NCBI GenBank assembly: GCA_017591395.1 | Contig: WEDG01000783.1 | Coordinates: forward strand, 124,001-188,000 | Direction: 5' to 3' | DNA: 64,000 nt | Source of the DNA: Schistocephalus solidus | Lineage: Eukaryota > Platyhelminthes > Cestoda > Diphyllobothriidea > Diphyllobothriidae | Shown here: positions 39,976 through 50,239 of the stretch, one piece after another | Position numbering within the stretch: the stretch's first letter is position 1 | How the letters are laid out: each line of letters begins with the position of its first letter | Translations under genes and position numbers: made by a program | Notes under the pieces: model-generated | Seen by the model: the letters and a program-made list of their open reading frames with translations, nothing else | Database searches by the model: none | Told to the model about the DNA's origin: nothing

Positions 39976-40135
39976 TGTTCCGTTGTGCTTTAGGGCTCGA
40001 TCTAGAGCCCAGGATGTAGTCTCATAGGCACTAGCAATGTATGCAGCGAGAGACTACAAACAAAGATAACGGAAGGCGAGGTGGCCATTAGCCGTCGTCA
40101 GACAGCCATACCCATGGTTTGAGATATCTGGGCCG
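39976..40135 (-). mobile_element. decayed SINE with hammerhead-like body
   Basis: On the minus strand: atgggtatggctgtctgacg, acggctaatggccacctcgc, then ttatctttgtttgtagtctc and the tail ggctctagatcgagccctaa, agcacaacggaacaa. CTGACGA is kept but the GAAA element is deleted or changed, so it should be inactive. It is inverted relative to the next copy at 40.27 kb. Confidence 0.55.
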
Positions 40136-40265
40136 ATCCTCGTTTTGACAACGCCTTGTCAGACCTTGTTGTCCTGTCAATGACGATTGGTTATTTTTAC
40201 TGTTATAGTGGGGCAGTCACTGGTCGCATTACGGAACCTACATGTCCCTTTGTTCGTTTTGCCCC

Positions 40266-40406
40266 ACTGGTCTAAGCGTTGGATAAACACCATAATCGGC
40301 AAGAATTCAAGCCGCAGATGCTCTCAAACCTGGATTTAAATAGTACTGGCAACAATGACCAACAATTGAGAAATAGCTATACTAGTCTTCCTTATCTTTG
40401 TCTGTA
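40266..40406 (+). mobile_element. decayed tRNA-headed SINE
   Basis: A tRNA-like head (tctaagcgttggataaacac, aatcggcaagaattcaagcc; the last part is box B-like) is followed by a body in which only gaaatagctatactagtctt and ccttatctttgtc are easily recognised. The CTGANGA element is no longer visible. It forms a head-to-head pair with the 39.98-40.14 kb copy. Confidence 0.45.
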
Positions 40407-40888
40407 ATCTTACTCTCGATATCCAAATTTCTTTTAAAGAACAGTCATTTCAATAATGATAAATCACTTTTGATGTGAAAGGTGGGTAGCCATTTCACAC
40501 CATGCATTTTAGCTAATATCATGTTATACCAGGAGTAACTTCCTTAACTGCACATGTTTTCTTACGGGTATGGTTGAATGGGAAGAGCCTGGTCCCCTTG
40601 CCTCCGTTTAGGTAGCTATATACTCAACTAGCTCATTCCACGTCTTAAGGACCTGGCCAACAGGGGCTTTGCGGTGTCACAGCACAGCTCAAGTAGGCGC
40701 ACGTTTTGTATTTATAGCATAACTCTTACACAACATGTTGGTTCCCTTAATGATTTGTAGACTATTAAGTCTATGAAGGTAGTATAAAACAGTGGAAAAC
40801 TCAAGATGCGGAATGATAGTCAGGCGGAAGAATTATTATGATTAAACTATTTTCCCATTTTTTATCCACAGACAATTTTATTAATCCG

Positions 40889-40902
40889 TCACACACACAC
40901 AC
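40889..40902. repeat. short (CA)n tract
   Basis: Seven CA units flanked by unique sequence. Confidence 0.9.
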
Positions 40903-41574
40903 GCAGGGTCTTTCTCTCATAAGCATAAGTTGAGGTCATTTAAGAATTGTGCAGTGCTTAGGCAATGCTTTCTCCCACTTGAGTGTTTGTAAATACCAAC
41001 TAAAGAGCATACATTAATTGTATATAGCGTAGAAACTGAGAACAAGTCTAAAGTAAACTGTATTAAATATTGCCTTTCAGTAATTGTTTCTAAAATCACA
41101 ATTTATACGGCGTTATTTATCCAAATGCTTGACAATCCCTATAATATTTATTTACAGCTACATATATAATAGGAGATAAATTGCTGACACATGGTTTTAT
41201 TTAAGTTCAAACTCCAAGTTCTACATAACTGATTTTCGACTGCTTAGGAGCACAAAGTTTCGAACGGCATTCCAGAAGATGTAGCCCGTGTGTTCTACTT
41301 CAGGGTTGGCACAGGTGCGATGGCATGTGTGCGAAACAGTTTACCACACTTCTTCCTCCTCACTCACCGGAGACCAAAGGCAAGCTTGAGTCGAGATGAC
41401 CGGAAGCCCGTTCAGGGCAGTAATTGACAAAGCTAAACAGCTGTCTGCACCTGCTTCACACTCATTGATCCACACATACAAAGGATCAGCATTGCACTCA
41501 ACGAGAAAGAGGATGGCTAGGATCCAACTGGGTACAATTTCTATTAAGGTCACATTAATAAGGATCCATTGCAG

Positions 41575-41690
41575 GTTGAACCTATGTCTTTCTAGAGCAC
41601 CGAGGTATTCAATCAGTTAGCAGGTTTCCAAGCCACGGCTTTATCCCACGGTGATAGAGTTGAGCGCGCCCAATTGTTTACAATGAAGAT
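41575..41690 (-). mobile_element. second SINE-like family, internally deleted copy
   Basis: On the minus strand: ccgtgggataaagccgtggc, ttggaaacctgctaactgat, then a jump to ctcggtgctctagaaagac, which matches the region ctacggtgctctagacaaaa in the 29-kb copy. The middle of the element is missing. Confidence 0.5.
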
Positions 41691-42254
41691 TGAGTGTTCA
41701 GAGAGGAATACGCTTTATTTTGAAGTATCATTCAACATTTTCAGCAAAAATATAAACGGCTCCATTCAGAGTCGACCTCACTTTCTCTTCCCAGCCCCAT
41801 CTTCCGGGCACAGTTAGATATTCCGAGCCGGGCTATCAACTGATGCTGAAGAGCGCGCAATGGTTAAAAAAAATAGACAGCTCACTTGCACGTGCCATGA
41901 ACACTACATGCCCCTTATAACAGACAAATATGTCACGCAAATGGGGTGTGACTCGGATTTACCATACGTAGGAATGACATATGTGAATATACGTTGTTCC
42001 CTTGCCAATTAATTTTGTGATTTATTTCGTTTGAATTCTCGCCAGAAACGACCATCTAGTAGTCATAACGTACATAAAAAGTTGAAAAAGCAGACGTATA
42101 ACTAGGTAATTGTTTACCCTACTAGCAGCATAGGTACTAGAGTAAAGACCAGAATTTCGTGTTTTTCCTATTTTGTACCGGTGCCTGAGTAATCTGCGAA
42201 GGGTTTGGCTCATCATTGGGTCCCCGAGCTGTCCCCGTATTTTTGGGTATATGA

Positions 42255-42456
42255 AATCCAGTTTTTATCGTGTCTTTTTTAAATTTTCGGAGATATTAAT
42301 GCACAAATATGGAGTTAAACCTTCAGAAAGGGAATTTTTAGGTTTAGTCCGAAAACTGGTATGGATATTTGTACTACAATCCATCAGATATTGCAGGATT
42401 ACCGATAAATATTAAGAAGCTGCAAACAGGCAATCAGTAGTACACAACTAGGTCAG
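42255..42456 (-). repeat. three-copy repeat cluster, inverted copy 1
   Basis: The plus strand here (cggagatattaatgcacaaa ... ctacaatccatcagatattg ... gctgcaaacaggcaatcagt) matches the reverse complement of the two direct copies that follow. A translated segment on the plus strand (FFKFSEILMHKYGVKPSE, VRKLVWIFVLQSIRYC) aligns with a minus-strand frame in copy 3. Confidence 0.65.
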
Positions 42457-42461
42457 GTATT

Positions 42462-42785
42462 GTAAATAATTGCCTAGTCATGTACTATCGATTGCCTCTT
42501 GGTAGCTTGTTAATAGTAAGCAGATATACTGTAGTAACTGATGAATTTAAGCTCAAATATTCGTATCAACTTTAGGACCGTGCCTCAAAGAATTTCGACT
42601 TGAAGGATCAACTCCAAGCTTACGCATTAATTTCCTCGGAAATTAAACAAGACAGGATGACAAATGGAGTTCAGATACCCGAAAAACGCAGGAGAACACT
42701 GTAACCCATTTATAAGTCGTAACCCTCGCAGTTGTGTCAGGCAGCGGCACAGGATTGGCAAATCACCCGTGCGTGGGCATCTATG
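42462..42785 (+). repeat. three-copy repeat cluster, direct copy 2
   Basis: Begins attgcctagtcatgtactat, includes cttggtagcttgttaatagt and acgcattaatttcctcggaa, and ends with gcagttgtgtcaggcagcgg and ccgtgcgtgggc. The right-hand 150 bp also occur at 19.4-19.6 kb. Confidence 0.65.
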
Positions 42786-42798
42786 TATACTACGAATA

Positions 42799-43100
42799 AG
42801 GTCAATAATTATCTAGTTTTATACTATTGAATACCTGTTGGCAGCTTGTGAATACCACGATGTTTTACCACCGTAGCTGATGGAGTTCACCTCAGATATC
42901 CTTATCAACTTTCGGATCGAGCCCGTAACGGTCCCATTCAGGCCAATTTCATGCATTAATTTCCTCGTAAATTGAAGAAAACGAAAGAAGGCATACTTAG
43001 AATTTATTAATAACCACCAAAGGAAGCCTTGGGAAGTCCATGTGTGAGGTAAAATGCGCTTACTTTTGAGGCCCGGTAAAAAAACAGATGCGCACATGTT
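42799..43100 (+). repeat. three-copy repeat cluster, direct copy 3
   Basis: Begins ttatctagttttatactatt, includes ttggcagcttgtgaatacca and catgcattaatttcctcgta. The minus strand is open for 92 codons (42819-43097) with segments RKLMHEIGLNGTVTGSIRKL and SEVNSISYGGKTSWY that align with copy 1. The repeat may once have been coding. Confidence 0.6.
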
Positions 43101-43732
43101 GCCTTCCTGTAGATTACTAAAGGGAAATTTTCGAAGTGCATATCCGGCAGCTTCAACGTTTATTATGCTTGCTAGGTCTTAAGTTGTGATCAATTATTGT
43201 TTTAGAAGCAACTTTTAGTTAATTATTCTAACGGGGCACTCCGTGCCCAATTCAATAAATCTTTTTGATTTTTCTTGCAGCAAACCCAAACTGTTTTTGA
43301 GGCTATGCACGTTTTGTGTGCGTGTGTTTGGAACTATTCATAGTCACATTCATATGTTCGCAAGAAAACGCAGTTGAACTATGATCTGGAAGGAAAAGAT
43401 TAGGCACAAACGCGCACTTACCAACTATACCTGTCGTTATGCGTAGGAACATTCCTACTTGGTAAAATGGTAACGTAAGGACGTTCAAGAAGCTCAGAAA
43501 GTTTAACTAATTTATGGTTAGAAAATCCATTAAAAGGGTTCTGCCGTTTCCATCTGGCCAGAAACTTTCGTTCTTTATGAATAACTATTGCCATTTTAAA
43601 CAAACCAATATACTATATCTGCTATATTTGCATATTTTCTAAAAAGTAAACACTGGATAGGCAACAGTGATGCGCATAACAAATGTACATGTCCTGTTTG
43701 TTAGGGATCACAGTTTACGTCTTCATTTCTGG

Positions 43733-43815
43733 CTTTGTGAAAGATCGGACTGCCGAGAGCAAATAACCACGAAATCGCCATTTCATTTTCTTTGTTCTTG
43801 CCGGTGCTGGTTACA
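43733..43815 (+). mobile_element. strongly decayed body of the hammerhead SINE
   Basis: Matches in order: ggactgccgagagcaaataa, ccacgaaatcgccatttcat, tttctttgttcttgccgg. These align with the CTGANGA-to-tttgtcgg segment of better copies, but the core is broken. Confidence 0.3.
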
Positions 43816-45150
43816 TAAATATTCGTTTCTAGTGGATGGATTTCTTTTAGCAGGAGAACGTGCTACAGTTTTTTAAGGCACTGAATGAAAAGAACCTCGG
43901 AATGTGTACTTCTCTCTCATTTAGCCATCAAAGAGGAGGAGATCCAAGTCATTTTGAAGAACACTGGAACCCTGACTGTTGATTCAGGAATCTTCCCCTC
44001 CTGAGTTGCATACTTATTTAAATTATTTATTTCAAAATAGAGTGGCATGTTTCCCTCCAAATGGGGTCACGGCTTCTCTTGACTTCCATTCCCCAGTATC
44101 AGGCAGTTTACACCATTTTGCTTTTCTCCCTGTCCTGTAATCACTTGGACAAGCCTAAATCGTTCAATTTAGGAAATTCGGCCGAAAGACGTTCTCCACG
44201 TTTAACAAAACAGTCTAGCAGCAGGTGAAAGGCAAGTCAAGGGGTTCACTGATTCCGATGTTGTAGCAAAGCCCGTTCTATAGCGACTGGAATCACTAGT
44301 CTTTCAACAAATGTGACCAAAATTCTGGGCTCACTGTATGGAAAATATCCTTGTCTTGAGCAAACGGGATCTTACTTTGGCATTACAAGTACTTCCTAGT
44401 GACGTCTACCAATTAGTGATCTAGGAGGAAACAACCAACTGGGCTTCGTAAATGTCCTCGTCGGCAGCAAAGATTGTGGTGGCTGAAAAACTTGTGTGTT
44501 TAGGGCAACGATAAATACAACCTAAGTGTTTATTTTAGGCAGCAAACCATCTATTAAGCCATTAACACCATTGCATAAGGGTGCTTTGCCAGCTTTGGCG
44601 TAATGCACTGCGTGGGACCAGAAGACCTGGTTGCTGACCTTTTAATGATTTCGATAATCACCTGGACGAAGGGCTATAGCAACAAATTTGTCGGACGATG
44701 CAATCGCAAATGAGGGTAAACCGAACCCCGCCAGTCATGAAATTTGGTGAGGGCTTTTATAGAACAGGATCCTATCGGCAACTCTCAGCCGCATTCTCAC
44801 ACTACTTGGAGTTAAGGTTACAAACGTTATGCAGGCAACTATTGTGCATCAAATATGCAGACAGAAAGACAGCAGGAAACCCCATACGTTGTTAACTGTT
44901 CATAGTACACAAACGTTCAAACAAATTATCTTTGACAAACTAAGAGAGATTTTTACTAGTGGGTGGCCGAACCTGCAGTAGCCGCAAGCGTGAGGAGTAA
45001 TGGTGCCAACCGTCAATTCCTGGTTCATTTTTCTAGGCCTTGCCATGCCTTCAGATCTGAAGAGACCGAAATCCTCACAAGAGTTGCAGCCGCGTTTACC
45101 GCGAGCTGTCCGAGCCATGGATGACTGTTCATCAGCAAGTGCATTGGTCT

Positions 45151-45378
45151 CTATCCCGCCCTGCATATTAAATCCTCTGACTTTGCCTGCATAGAGTAGT
45201 TGACCGCTCTGCGAGCGAGCGCGTCAACACCACTTCTAGTGGCAGTATTAGCGAGTGAAATTGCCGAGTAATTATCATGCCAATAATCAAAATCCATGAT
45301 AAAATTGCGGCAATTAACGACTCTGTGCAAACGAGCAGCAGCCATCGCACTAAAGTCGGCTAGCGAGGACAAATACAT
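45151..45378 (-). other. moderate-GC open reading frame block, possible repeat-derived coding remnant
   Basis: The minus strand here holds a 75-codon open frame (fragments such as LADFSAMAAARLHRVVNCR and DYWHDNYSAISLANTATRSG). It is followed by another open frame at 45166-44900 (GKRGCNSCEDFGLFRSE). GC is above the flanks. It lies inside TRPC intron 2, just downstream of exon 2, and does not fit the TRPC protein. The most likely explanation is a remnant of a transposable element or repeat. I cannot name it. Confidence 0.2.
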
Positions 45379-45730
45379 GATCTGTTAAGAAGTATGTGAT
45401 AGCACTGTGAGTGCATCCCTTATATGTCCACCACCCTTATTTTGCTATCTCACTTGAATAGGGAATGGCAGGATAAGAAACATCTTGGCCTTTTATGTGA
45501 GTCACCTTAGTTACAGGCACATTGAAATTTAAATGGATTCTTTTACTAATTTTCCGATGGCAATAATTCTTATTCAAGCTCGAGGTTACGTATCGAACCC
45601 CACAAAGCGCATTGAAGGAATAATGTAGACACGTGGTTCAAGGAAAATATCTGCGTTCTGCTGCAGATGTGAGCTGAAGAAAACCTTTTTTACAGCACAT
45701 TTTTGGTTGGACTTAGAGTTGCTAACTCAC

Positions 45731-45883
45731 CTTGAACTGTTTTTCCTGAGACGCAAGCTGATAGAGTTCTCCTCTGAGTACGAAAGCAGAGCTGACAGGA
45801 TCGGATGTTGTTAGCGCAAGGTAGGCGGAACTTGTCAGAGCTTGATATGTGTGTAGTCTCTGCATCTCCAAGATCAAAGAATC
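45731..45883 (-). CDS. TRPC: TRPC-type cation channel, exon 2: linker-helix region
   Basis: This exon has 51 codons, phase 0 at both ends. The acceptor reads tttgacag before GATTCT and the donor is AAG before gtgagt. The peptide starts DSLILEMQRLHTYQALT and continues SSAYLALTTSDPVSSAFVLR, GELYQLASQEKQFK. It corresponds to the TRPC segment just after the zinc-site Cys cluster, with the pattern YxxL-SPAYLxLSSxDPVxxAxxLxxELxxLAxxEKxFK. It continues directly from exon 1 (SIRAQ) and into exon 3 (EEYSRL). The intron from exon 1 is about 2.75 kb. It corresponds to protein residues 536-586. This region forms the cytoplasmic linker helices that pack under the membrane domain. Confidence 0.93.
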
Positions 45884-48634
45884 CTGTCAAATAACCAAAC
45901 GGTCCAAAATAATGCCACCAAAAATCGTTAAGTTAGCAGTGCGTACTAAATTTTTCGTGGATTTTGAGACAGCCGACATCTTATTGCCCGAAATGGTATC
46001 AGTATTAAGAAACTATTCCCAGGAATAAAAGCTAAACCAAAAAGAATAAAAGTAATAAGTAAACATTAGTCTATCAGGACTTAGACAAGACAAAGTAAGA
46101 AACTTGCCCTTATTTCATACTATTTGCTGCTATCGGTCGGTGATCAGAAGGTTGTGACTGAATACTCAGAGCTCTGGTGGATATAGGTTCAAGCCTAAGA
46201 TGGCCAAAAAATGGAATTGCAGTCACAATGTCAGTTAGTTCTAATTAAACCAGAAATCACTATTTTGGTACGCCTTTGCTTTTTTTCGGTTACCGTATTT
46301 TCACCTTTTGGGTGACTGGCTGTGGGAGCATTAAACCCAACGTTAAAGTAAAATGGAACCCTATGGATTCAGTCCTGCCGTCCGTACTGCTTCTCGTGTA
46401 CCAACTTATTATGGTATGGAAAGCGTATCATTAAACATCTTAAGTTAACGTTTACGAATACGATCTGTCATAGTGCACGAGTGGAATCATAATGGGATAC
46501 CGTGAATTCGTTTATTTTTGCGGATTCCAGTAGGATGCCGTTTCAGAGTCAAATATGCGCCCATTCTCCTTTATCGACAGAAATTCATTCATTTTGATAG
46601 CTATGGTACTTGTTGACGGATGTGTCTTATTTTGTTACACCTCATTCAGGGACCATTAAGTCAGTCACTAGGTCTTCTGATAGACTTTATTGGATACTCT
46701 AGCTTGTTATATCGTAAATGAGCGATTTTAGAACCATTGTTTGCATAATATTACATAATTTGAATCTTAGGAAAAGTATTCCTAGCACTTTGAGGCGAAT
46801 TTGCGTGCTAGTTTTCGAGTGAAATATTTTCTTCTTATTTACTTGAGTGCAGCCCGCAAAGCACTCACTTCTTACACAGTCCTGAATTTTTCTAGTTATT
46901 TTTAAAAAATCCATCATTCCAACGGTATTTAATAGAAAAATATCAACTAAAATTGACTTCTGAAATACATTTTAGAAAAAGTATAATTCAAGATTTTTCC
47001 TCTTGATAGATTCCCAAACAAATTCTGCTATAACACATGTTCACTTATAAGCGGCTTCTAGCGTTCAATTTTTAATGTAATAGGTTAAGATTCAATTCCA
47101 TATTTCTAAAGAAAAATCCATTAACGCAGCGATATTTAATAACAGTAACCTGCCTACAGATGTGTCGAATTATCAAAAATGACATCAACTTAAAAATCAC
47201 AATATTCTCGTCCATTACTGCCGTTTATTGGCAAAATATTTTCCTGGAGTGGCTCATAAGAAGCAGATGTATTGTTTTTCCTTGCTTTGAAAACGGATAA
47301 ATATAGAAAAATGGAAATTCATAGGAGAAATATGCATGGATATTAATTATTTAGTTGTTCGCAATCTTTATTAATGCATGCGAGTGAAAAAATGCTCATT
47401 TAAAAACCAGAACCTAAGTCGTTATTACTTGGTGCATTGGCGGGCTCACCAGTATTCGGCAAATTGTACTAAATAAACAACTAGCCAAGCACGAATCTTA
47501 TGAAGGAAGAACTTAATATGGGCTAGGAAATGCAAACTGACACTTTCGAAGTGTGAAGGCATGCTAGAATTAATTAATTTGGCAGAATGATGCATCATAA
47601 ATTACTAAACATATTTGGTGCTTAAATAGGAAAACCATACAGTAAAACTGTTTAAGGAAACTAAATAGCAGAAAGGTATTTCACCACACTCGATGATCCG
47701 TTCAAGGCCATTTTTGTGTTTATTTTAACAACTGTGAATAAAGCAAATGGTTTCTGCCTATAAAAATAAAGAATATTTTGAACAAAAATAAACCCTGAAC
47801 GGCTAAGAATGTGTATACTTCTTTCATCGGTTTCTATTTAAAAAATATACTTTTAATTCATGAAAACCCGCCGATTTCATTTTTATTCTTCCTTAACAAT
47901 AGAGTTATGCTCTGCTTTCATTATACCGGATTAAAATTCTGTACCTATTGGAGCCCGTTTGCTTTTCCAAGCCTTTTTACAATAAGAAATCAGAGCACGG
48001 ATCTTGCCATTTAATACATTATTCGATTTTGCTATTAATTATATTTTTTCCAGCTTTTATTAACTGTAAAAATCTTTATTCTTAAAAATGTCTGGTTATC
48101 TGTAATTTGGCGACTAATTCAATTTTTATCAATTTATTGGAGAACGGTCCAGTTAATTTTTGCGTCACGTTAAACTTTGTGACGTTTGGGACGGTTTCCT
48201 CTAATCAGTAATAATTTGAAGAATAAAGTAACTTATTCACTTTTTCCTCTTTTGGAGAGCTGGGTCGTTGACGTTAAACTTAGATATACTTTTTATTTCA
48301 AACTTTTGATGTTAAAGACCGGTTTCAGGTTTTGTACAAACCTCTACACTCAGTTTTGGAGGAGGTAGGTTAGTTGAGTAAATACCATTAGACAAACCTC
48401 ATCAGTACCTACAGAATGGTGCCTGAGATTTGGCACTTAAAATATGTAAGAATGAAGTTAGCCAAATCTTACTTCAGGGAAGCATAGTGACAGTTACTCA
48501 AGTAAGAGAGAACCACTAAACAAACTTTTTCCTTGTTAATAAAATTTAAATAAAATCAGCTAAGGTAACAGTTTGATCTGCAGAACCGCGGATGAATGAG
48601 AAGCCCTGAAACATGGGAAAATTTTGAAACTGAC
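45884..48634. other. TRPC intron 1
   Basis: About 2.75 kb between exon 1 and exon 2. It contains the decayed tRNA-headed SINE at 46.13-46.31 kb and is otherwise AT-rich. Confidence 0.8.
46130..46310 (+). mobile_element. decayed tRNA-headed SINE
   Basis: The tRNA-like head includes a good box B (ggttcaagcc, 46186-46195). The body keeps taattaaaccagaaatcact and attttggtacgcctttgc. The CTGANGA element is lost. Confidence 0.4.
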
Positions 48635-50239
48635 CTGTGCTCTGATTGATTCGCAGTCTAAGCACAGACAGCTCCTATCGTGAGGCATTTCCACTTTAAG
48701 TCCCCGATCCAGCAGAAGCTGAATAATTTCATGGTTGTTTGTGTGTGCAGCCAACATAAGTGGCGTTATGTCTGAGGAGAATTGAGAGCGCTCTATACTT
48801 TTTGTTATAATACCGGCTCGCTGGCCCCTCGGTGTCATTATCTTCTCCATGCGAATATATTGAGGATGGTCAATGATGAGCTTCACAATATGAATTTTTT
48901 CCTGACTTATGGCATTAAGCAGGGCGTCTTCGACAGCATAAAAGTTTAAACGGCCTACTAGACAGTCAATGAGCTCGATATTCTCGGTCTTCATTGCCAG
49001 TAGTACGGCGTTGCGTCCCATATAGTCAACACAGTCCACATTAAGGGTCCTATCGGTGAGCAGTTCGCGCACAATCTCCACCTCACCGAATTCAGATGCA
49101 TTCAAAAAGACATACTCTTTGTCTTTGAGCTGACTTTTGAACACTAAGCCATTTTCTGAAGCTAGTTTCATGCCTGCTACGGTTTCTTTCCGGGTTTTTC
49201 CCATTTGTGCCGCGAATCCGAGCTGTTCCGTAAGCATGGGAGCCAACGCGTTGCCGAACTTTGAGGTCCTTTTCAGCTGCTGCTGCACACCGATTGCCCG
49301 TCGCTGGTTTGAACGACTGCGTTTTGCGTTAAACGCCATGCTACCTTTTTTATGTGCTTCTTCCTCTGTGTTTGTTCCGTTGGTGGTTACCGTGGTTTCG
49401 CCCTCGGAGTAGAGAAAATCAAACGTGCCAACCGATATGCTGGCTGCAACTATACGCGAGGCCGGCGTTGACAGGAGAAAACCGGTGGTGATGTTTTTGG
49501 GTAAATTCGAACAGGCCGCCCTAACACGTTCGTTCAGCAGTTCAGAGGAGAGACGAGTCTCGTTCAGTAAGTCGTTGGCATACACATTCAGGCAGGGGGT
49601 GGTGACTGCCACGGCGTTGGTGGGAGAAGCGTCGTGTGCACTTTGTCGTCGCGGACGCGTCTGTTGTTGGTGCACCGGACGCCTTTGACTGGTTGTTGCT
49701 AATCTTTCGTTTGTTTGGTCAGAAGCAGATGATGGTGGTTTTCTACCGCCGTGGTTAGAGCCAAAGGAAACAGACTTGTTTGGAGACAACACAGAGGCCG
49801 ACGATTGTAGAAGCGACTCCGAGACCGTGATCGTCTCCCCTGTCTCCCTGTTTGAGTCCACTGTCAACAATTCACGACTGCAAACAACGCGGTTTCTTTC
49901 ACTTTTAAAGTCACTCTGGTCAACCACTGACTCGGATGCCTCCGCTGTATAACACCTTTCTTCCTCTTCTTTCCCTACTCGTACTGGTGGACGATAGCTT
50001 TTTTTTCTCCGCAGCGTTTTTCGCAGTCTTCGTTTTGCCTCAGAGGGCTGTCCTGGTAATCGGGTTTCATCAACGATGGCTGGCGATAGCCCATTTCCAA
50101 CACAACTGTCATCGCCTATTGGAGAGCTTGACCGTGACTCTTCGGATCTGCAAAGGGATGGTGGCCGGACAGCAGAGTTCTCTGATACGCTTGCGTTTAC
50201 GAGCAGGAGATCACGACTGGGGATTTTAAATTTCCTCAT
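48635..50239 (-). CDS. TRPC: TRPC-type cation channel, exon 1: long N-terminal extension plus ankyrin domain
   Basis: This is the first recognised coding exon of a TRPC (transient receptor potential canonical) channel, a plasma-membrane Ca2+-permeable tetramer usually opened downstream of phospholipase C. It encodes 535 codons from ATG at 50239. The upstream frame is open to a TAA about 50 codons back but has no other ATG, so this ATG is the best start; a spliced 5' exon is possible because the bases before it end in a usable acceptor (gattaccag). Residues 1-370 are Ser/Arg/Thr-rich with a basic run near 68-80 and match nothing I know. From about residue 374 come the TRPC ankyrin repeats (FLNASEFGEVEIVRELL, NVDCVDYMGRNAVLLAM, DITPLMLAAHTNNHEIIQLL). 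Residues 520-529 (HDRSCLCLDC) carry the H-x3-C-x-C-x2-C zinc site of TRPCs. The exon ends at CAG before gtcagt, phase 0. Exon GC is clearly higher than the flanks. The family call is firm; the paralogue is not determined. Confidence 0.93.

Noticed and set aside
49137..50229. Four open frames on the plus strand (49137-49412, 49425-49688, 49936-50229 and the overlap)
   Set aside because: They are antisense to TRPC exon 1. The minus-strand protein has clear family motifs and these have none.
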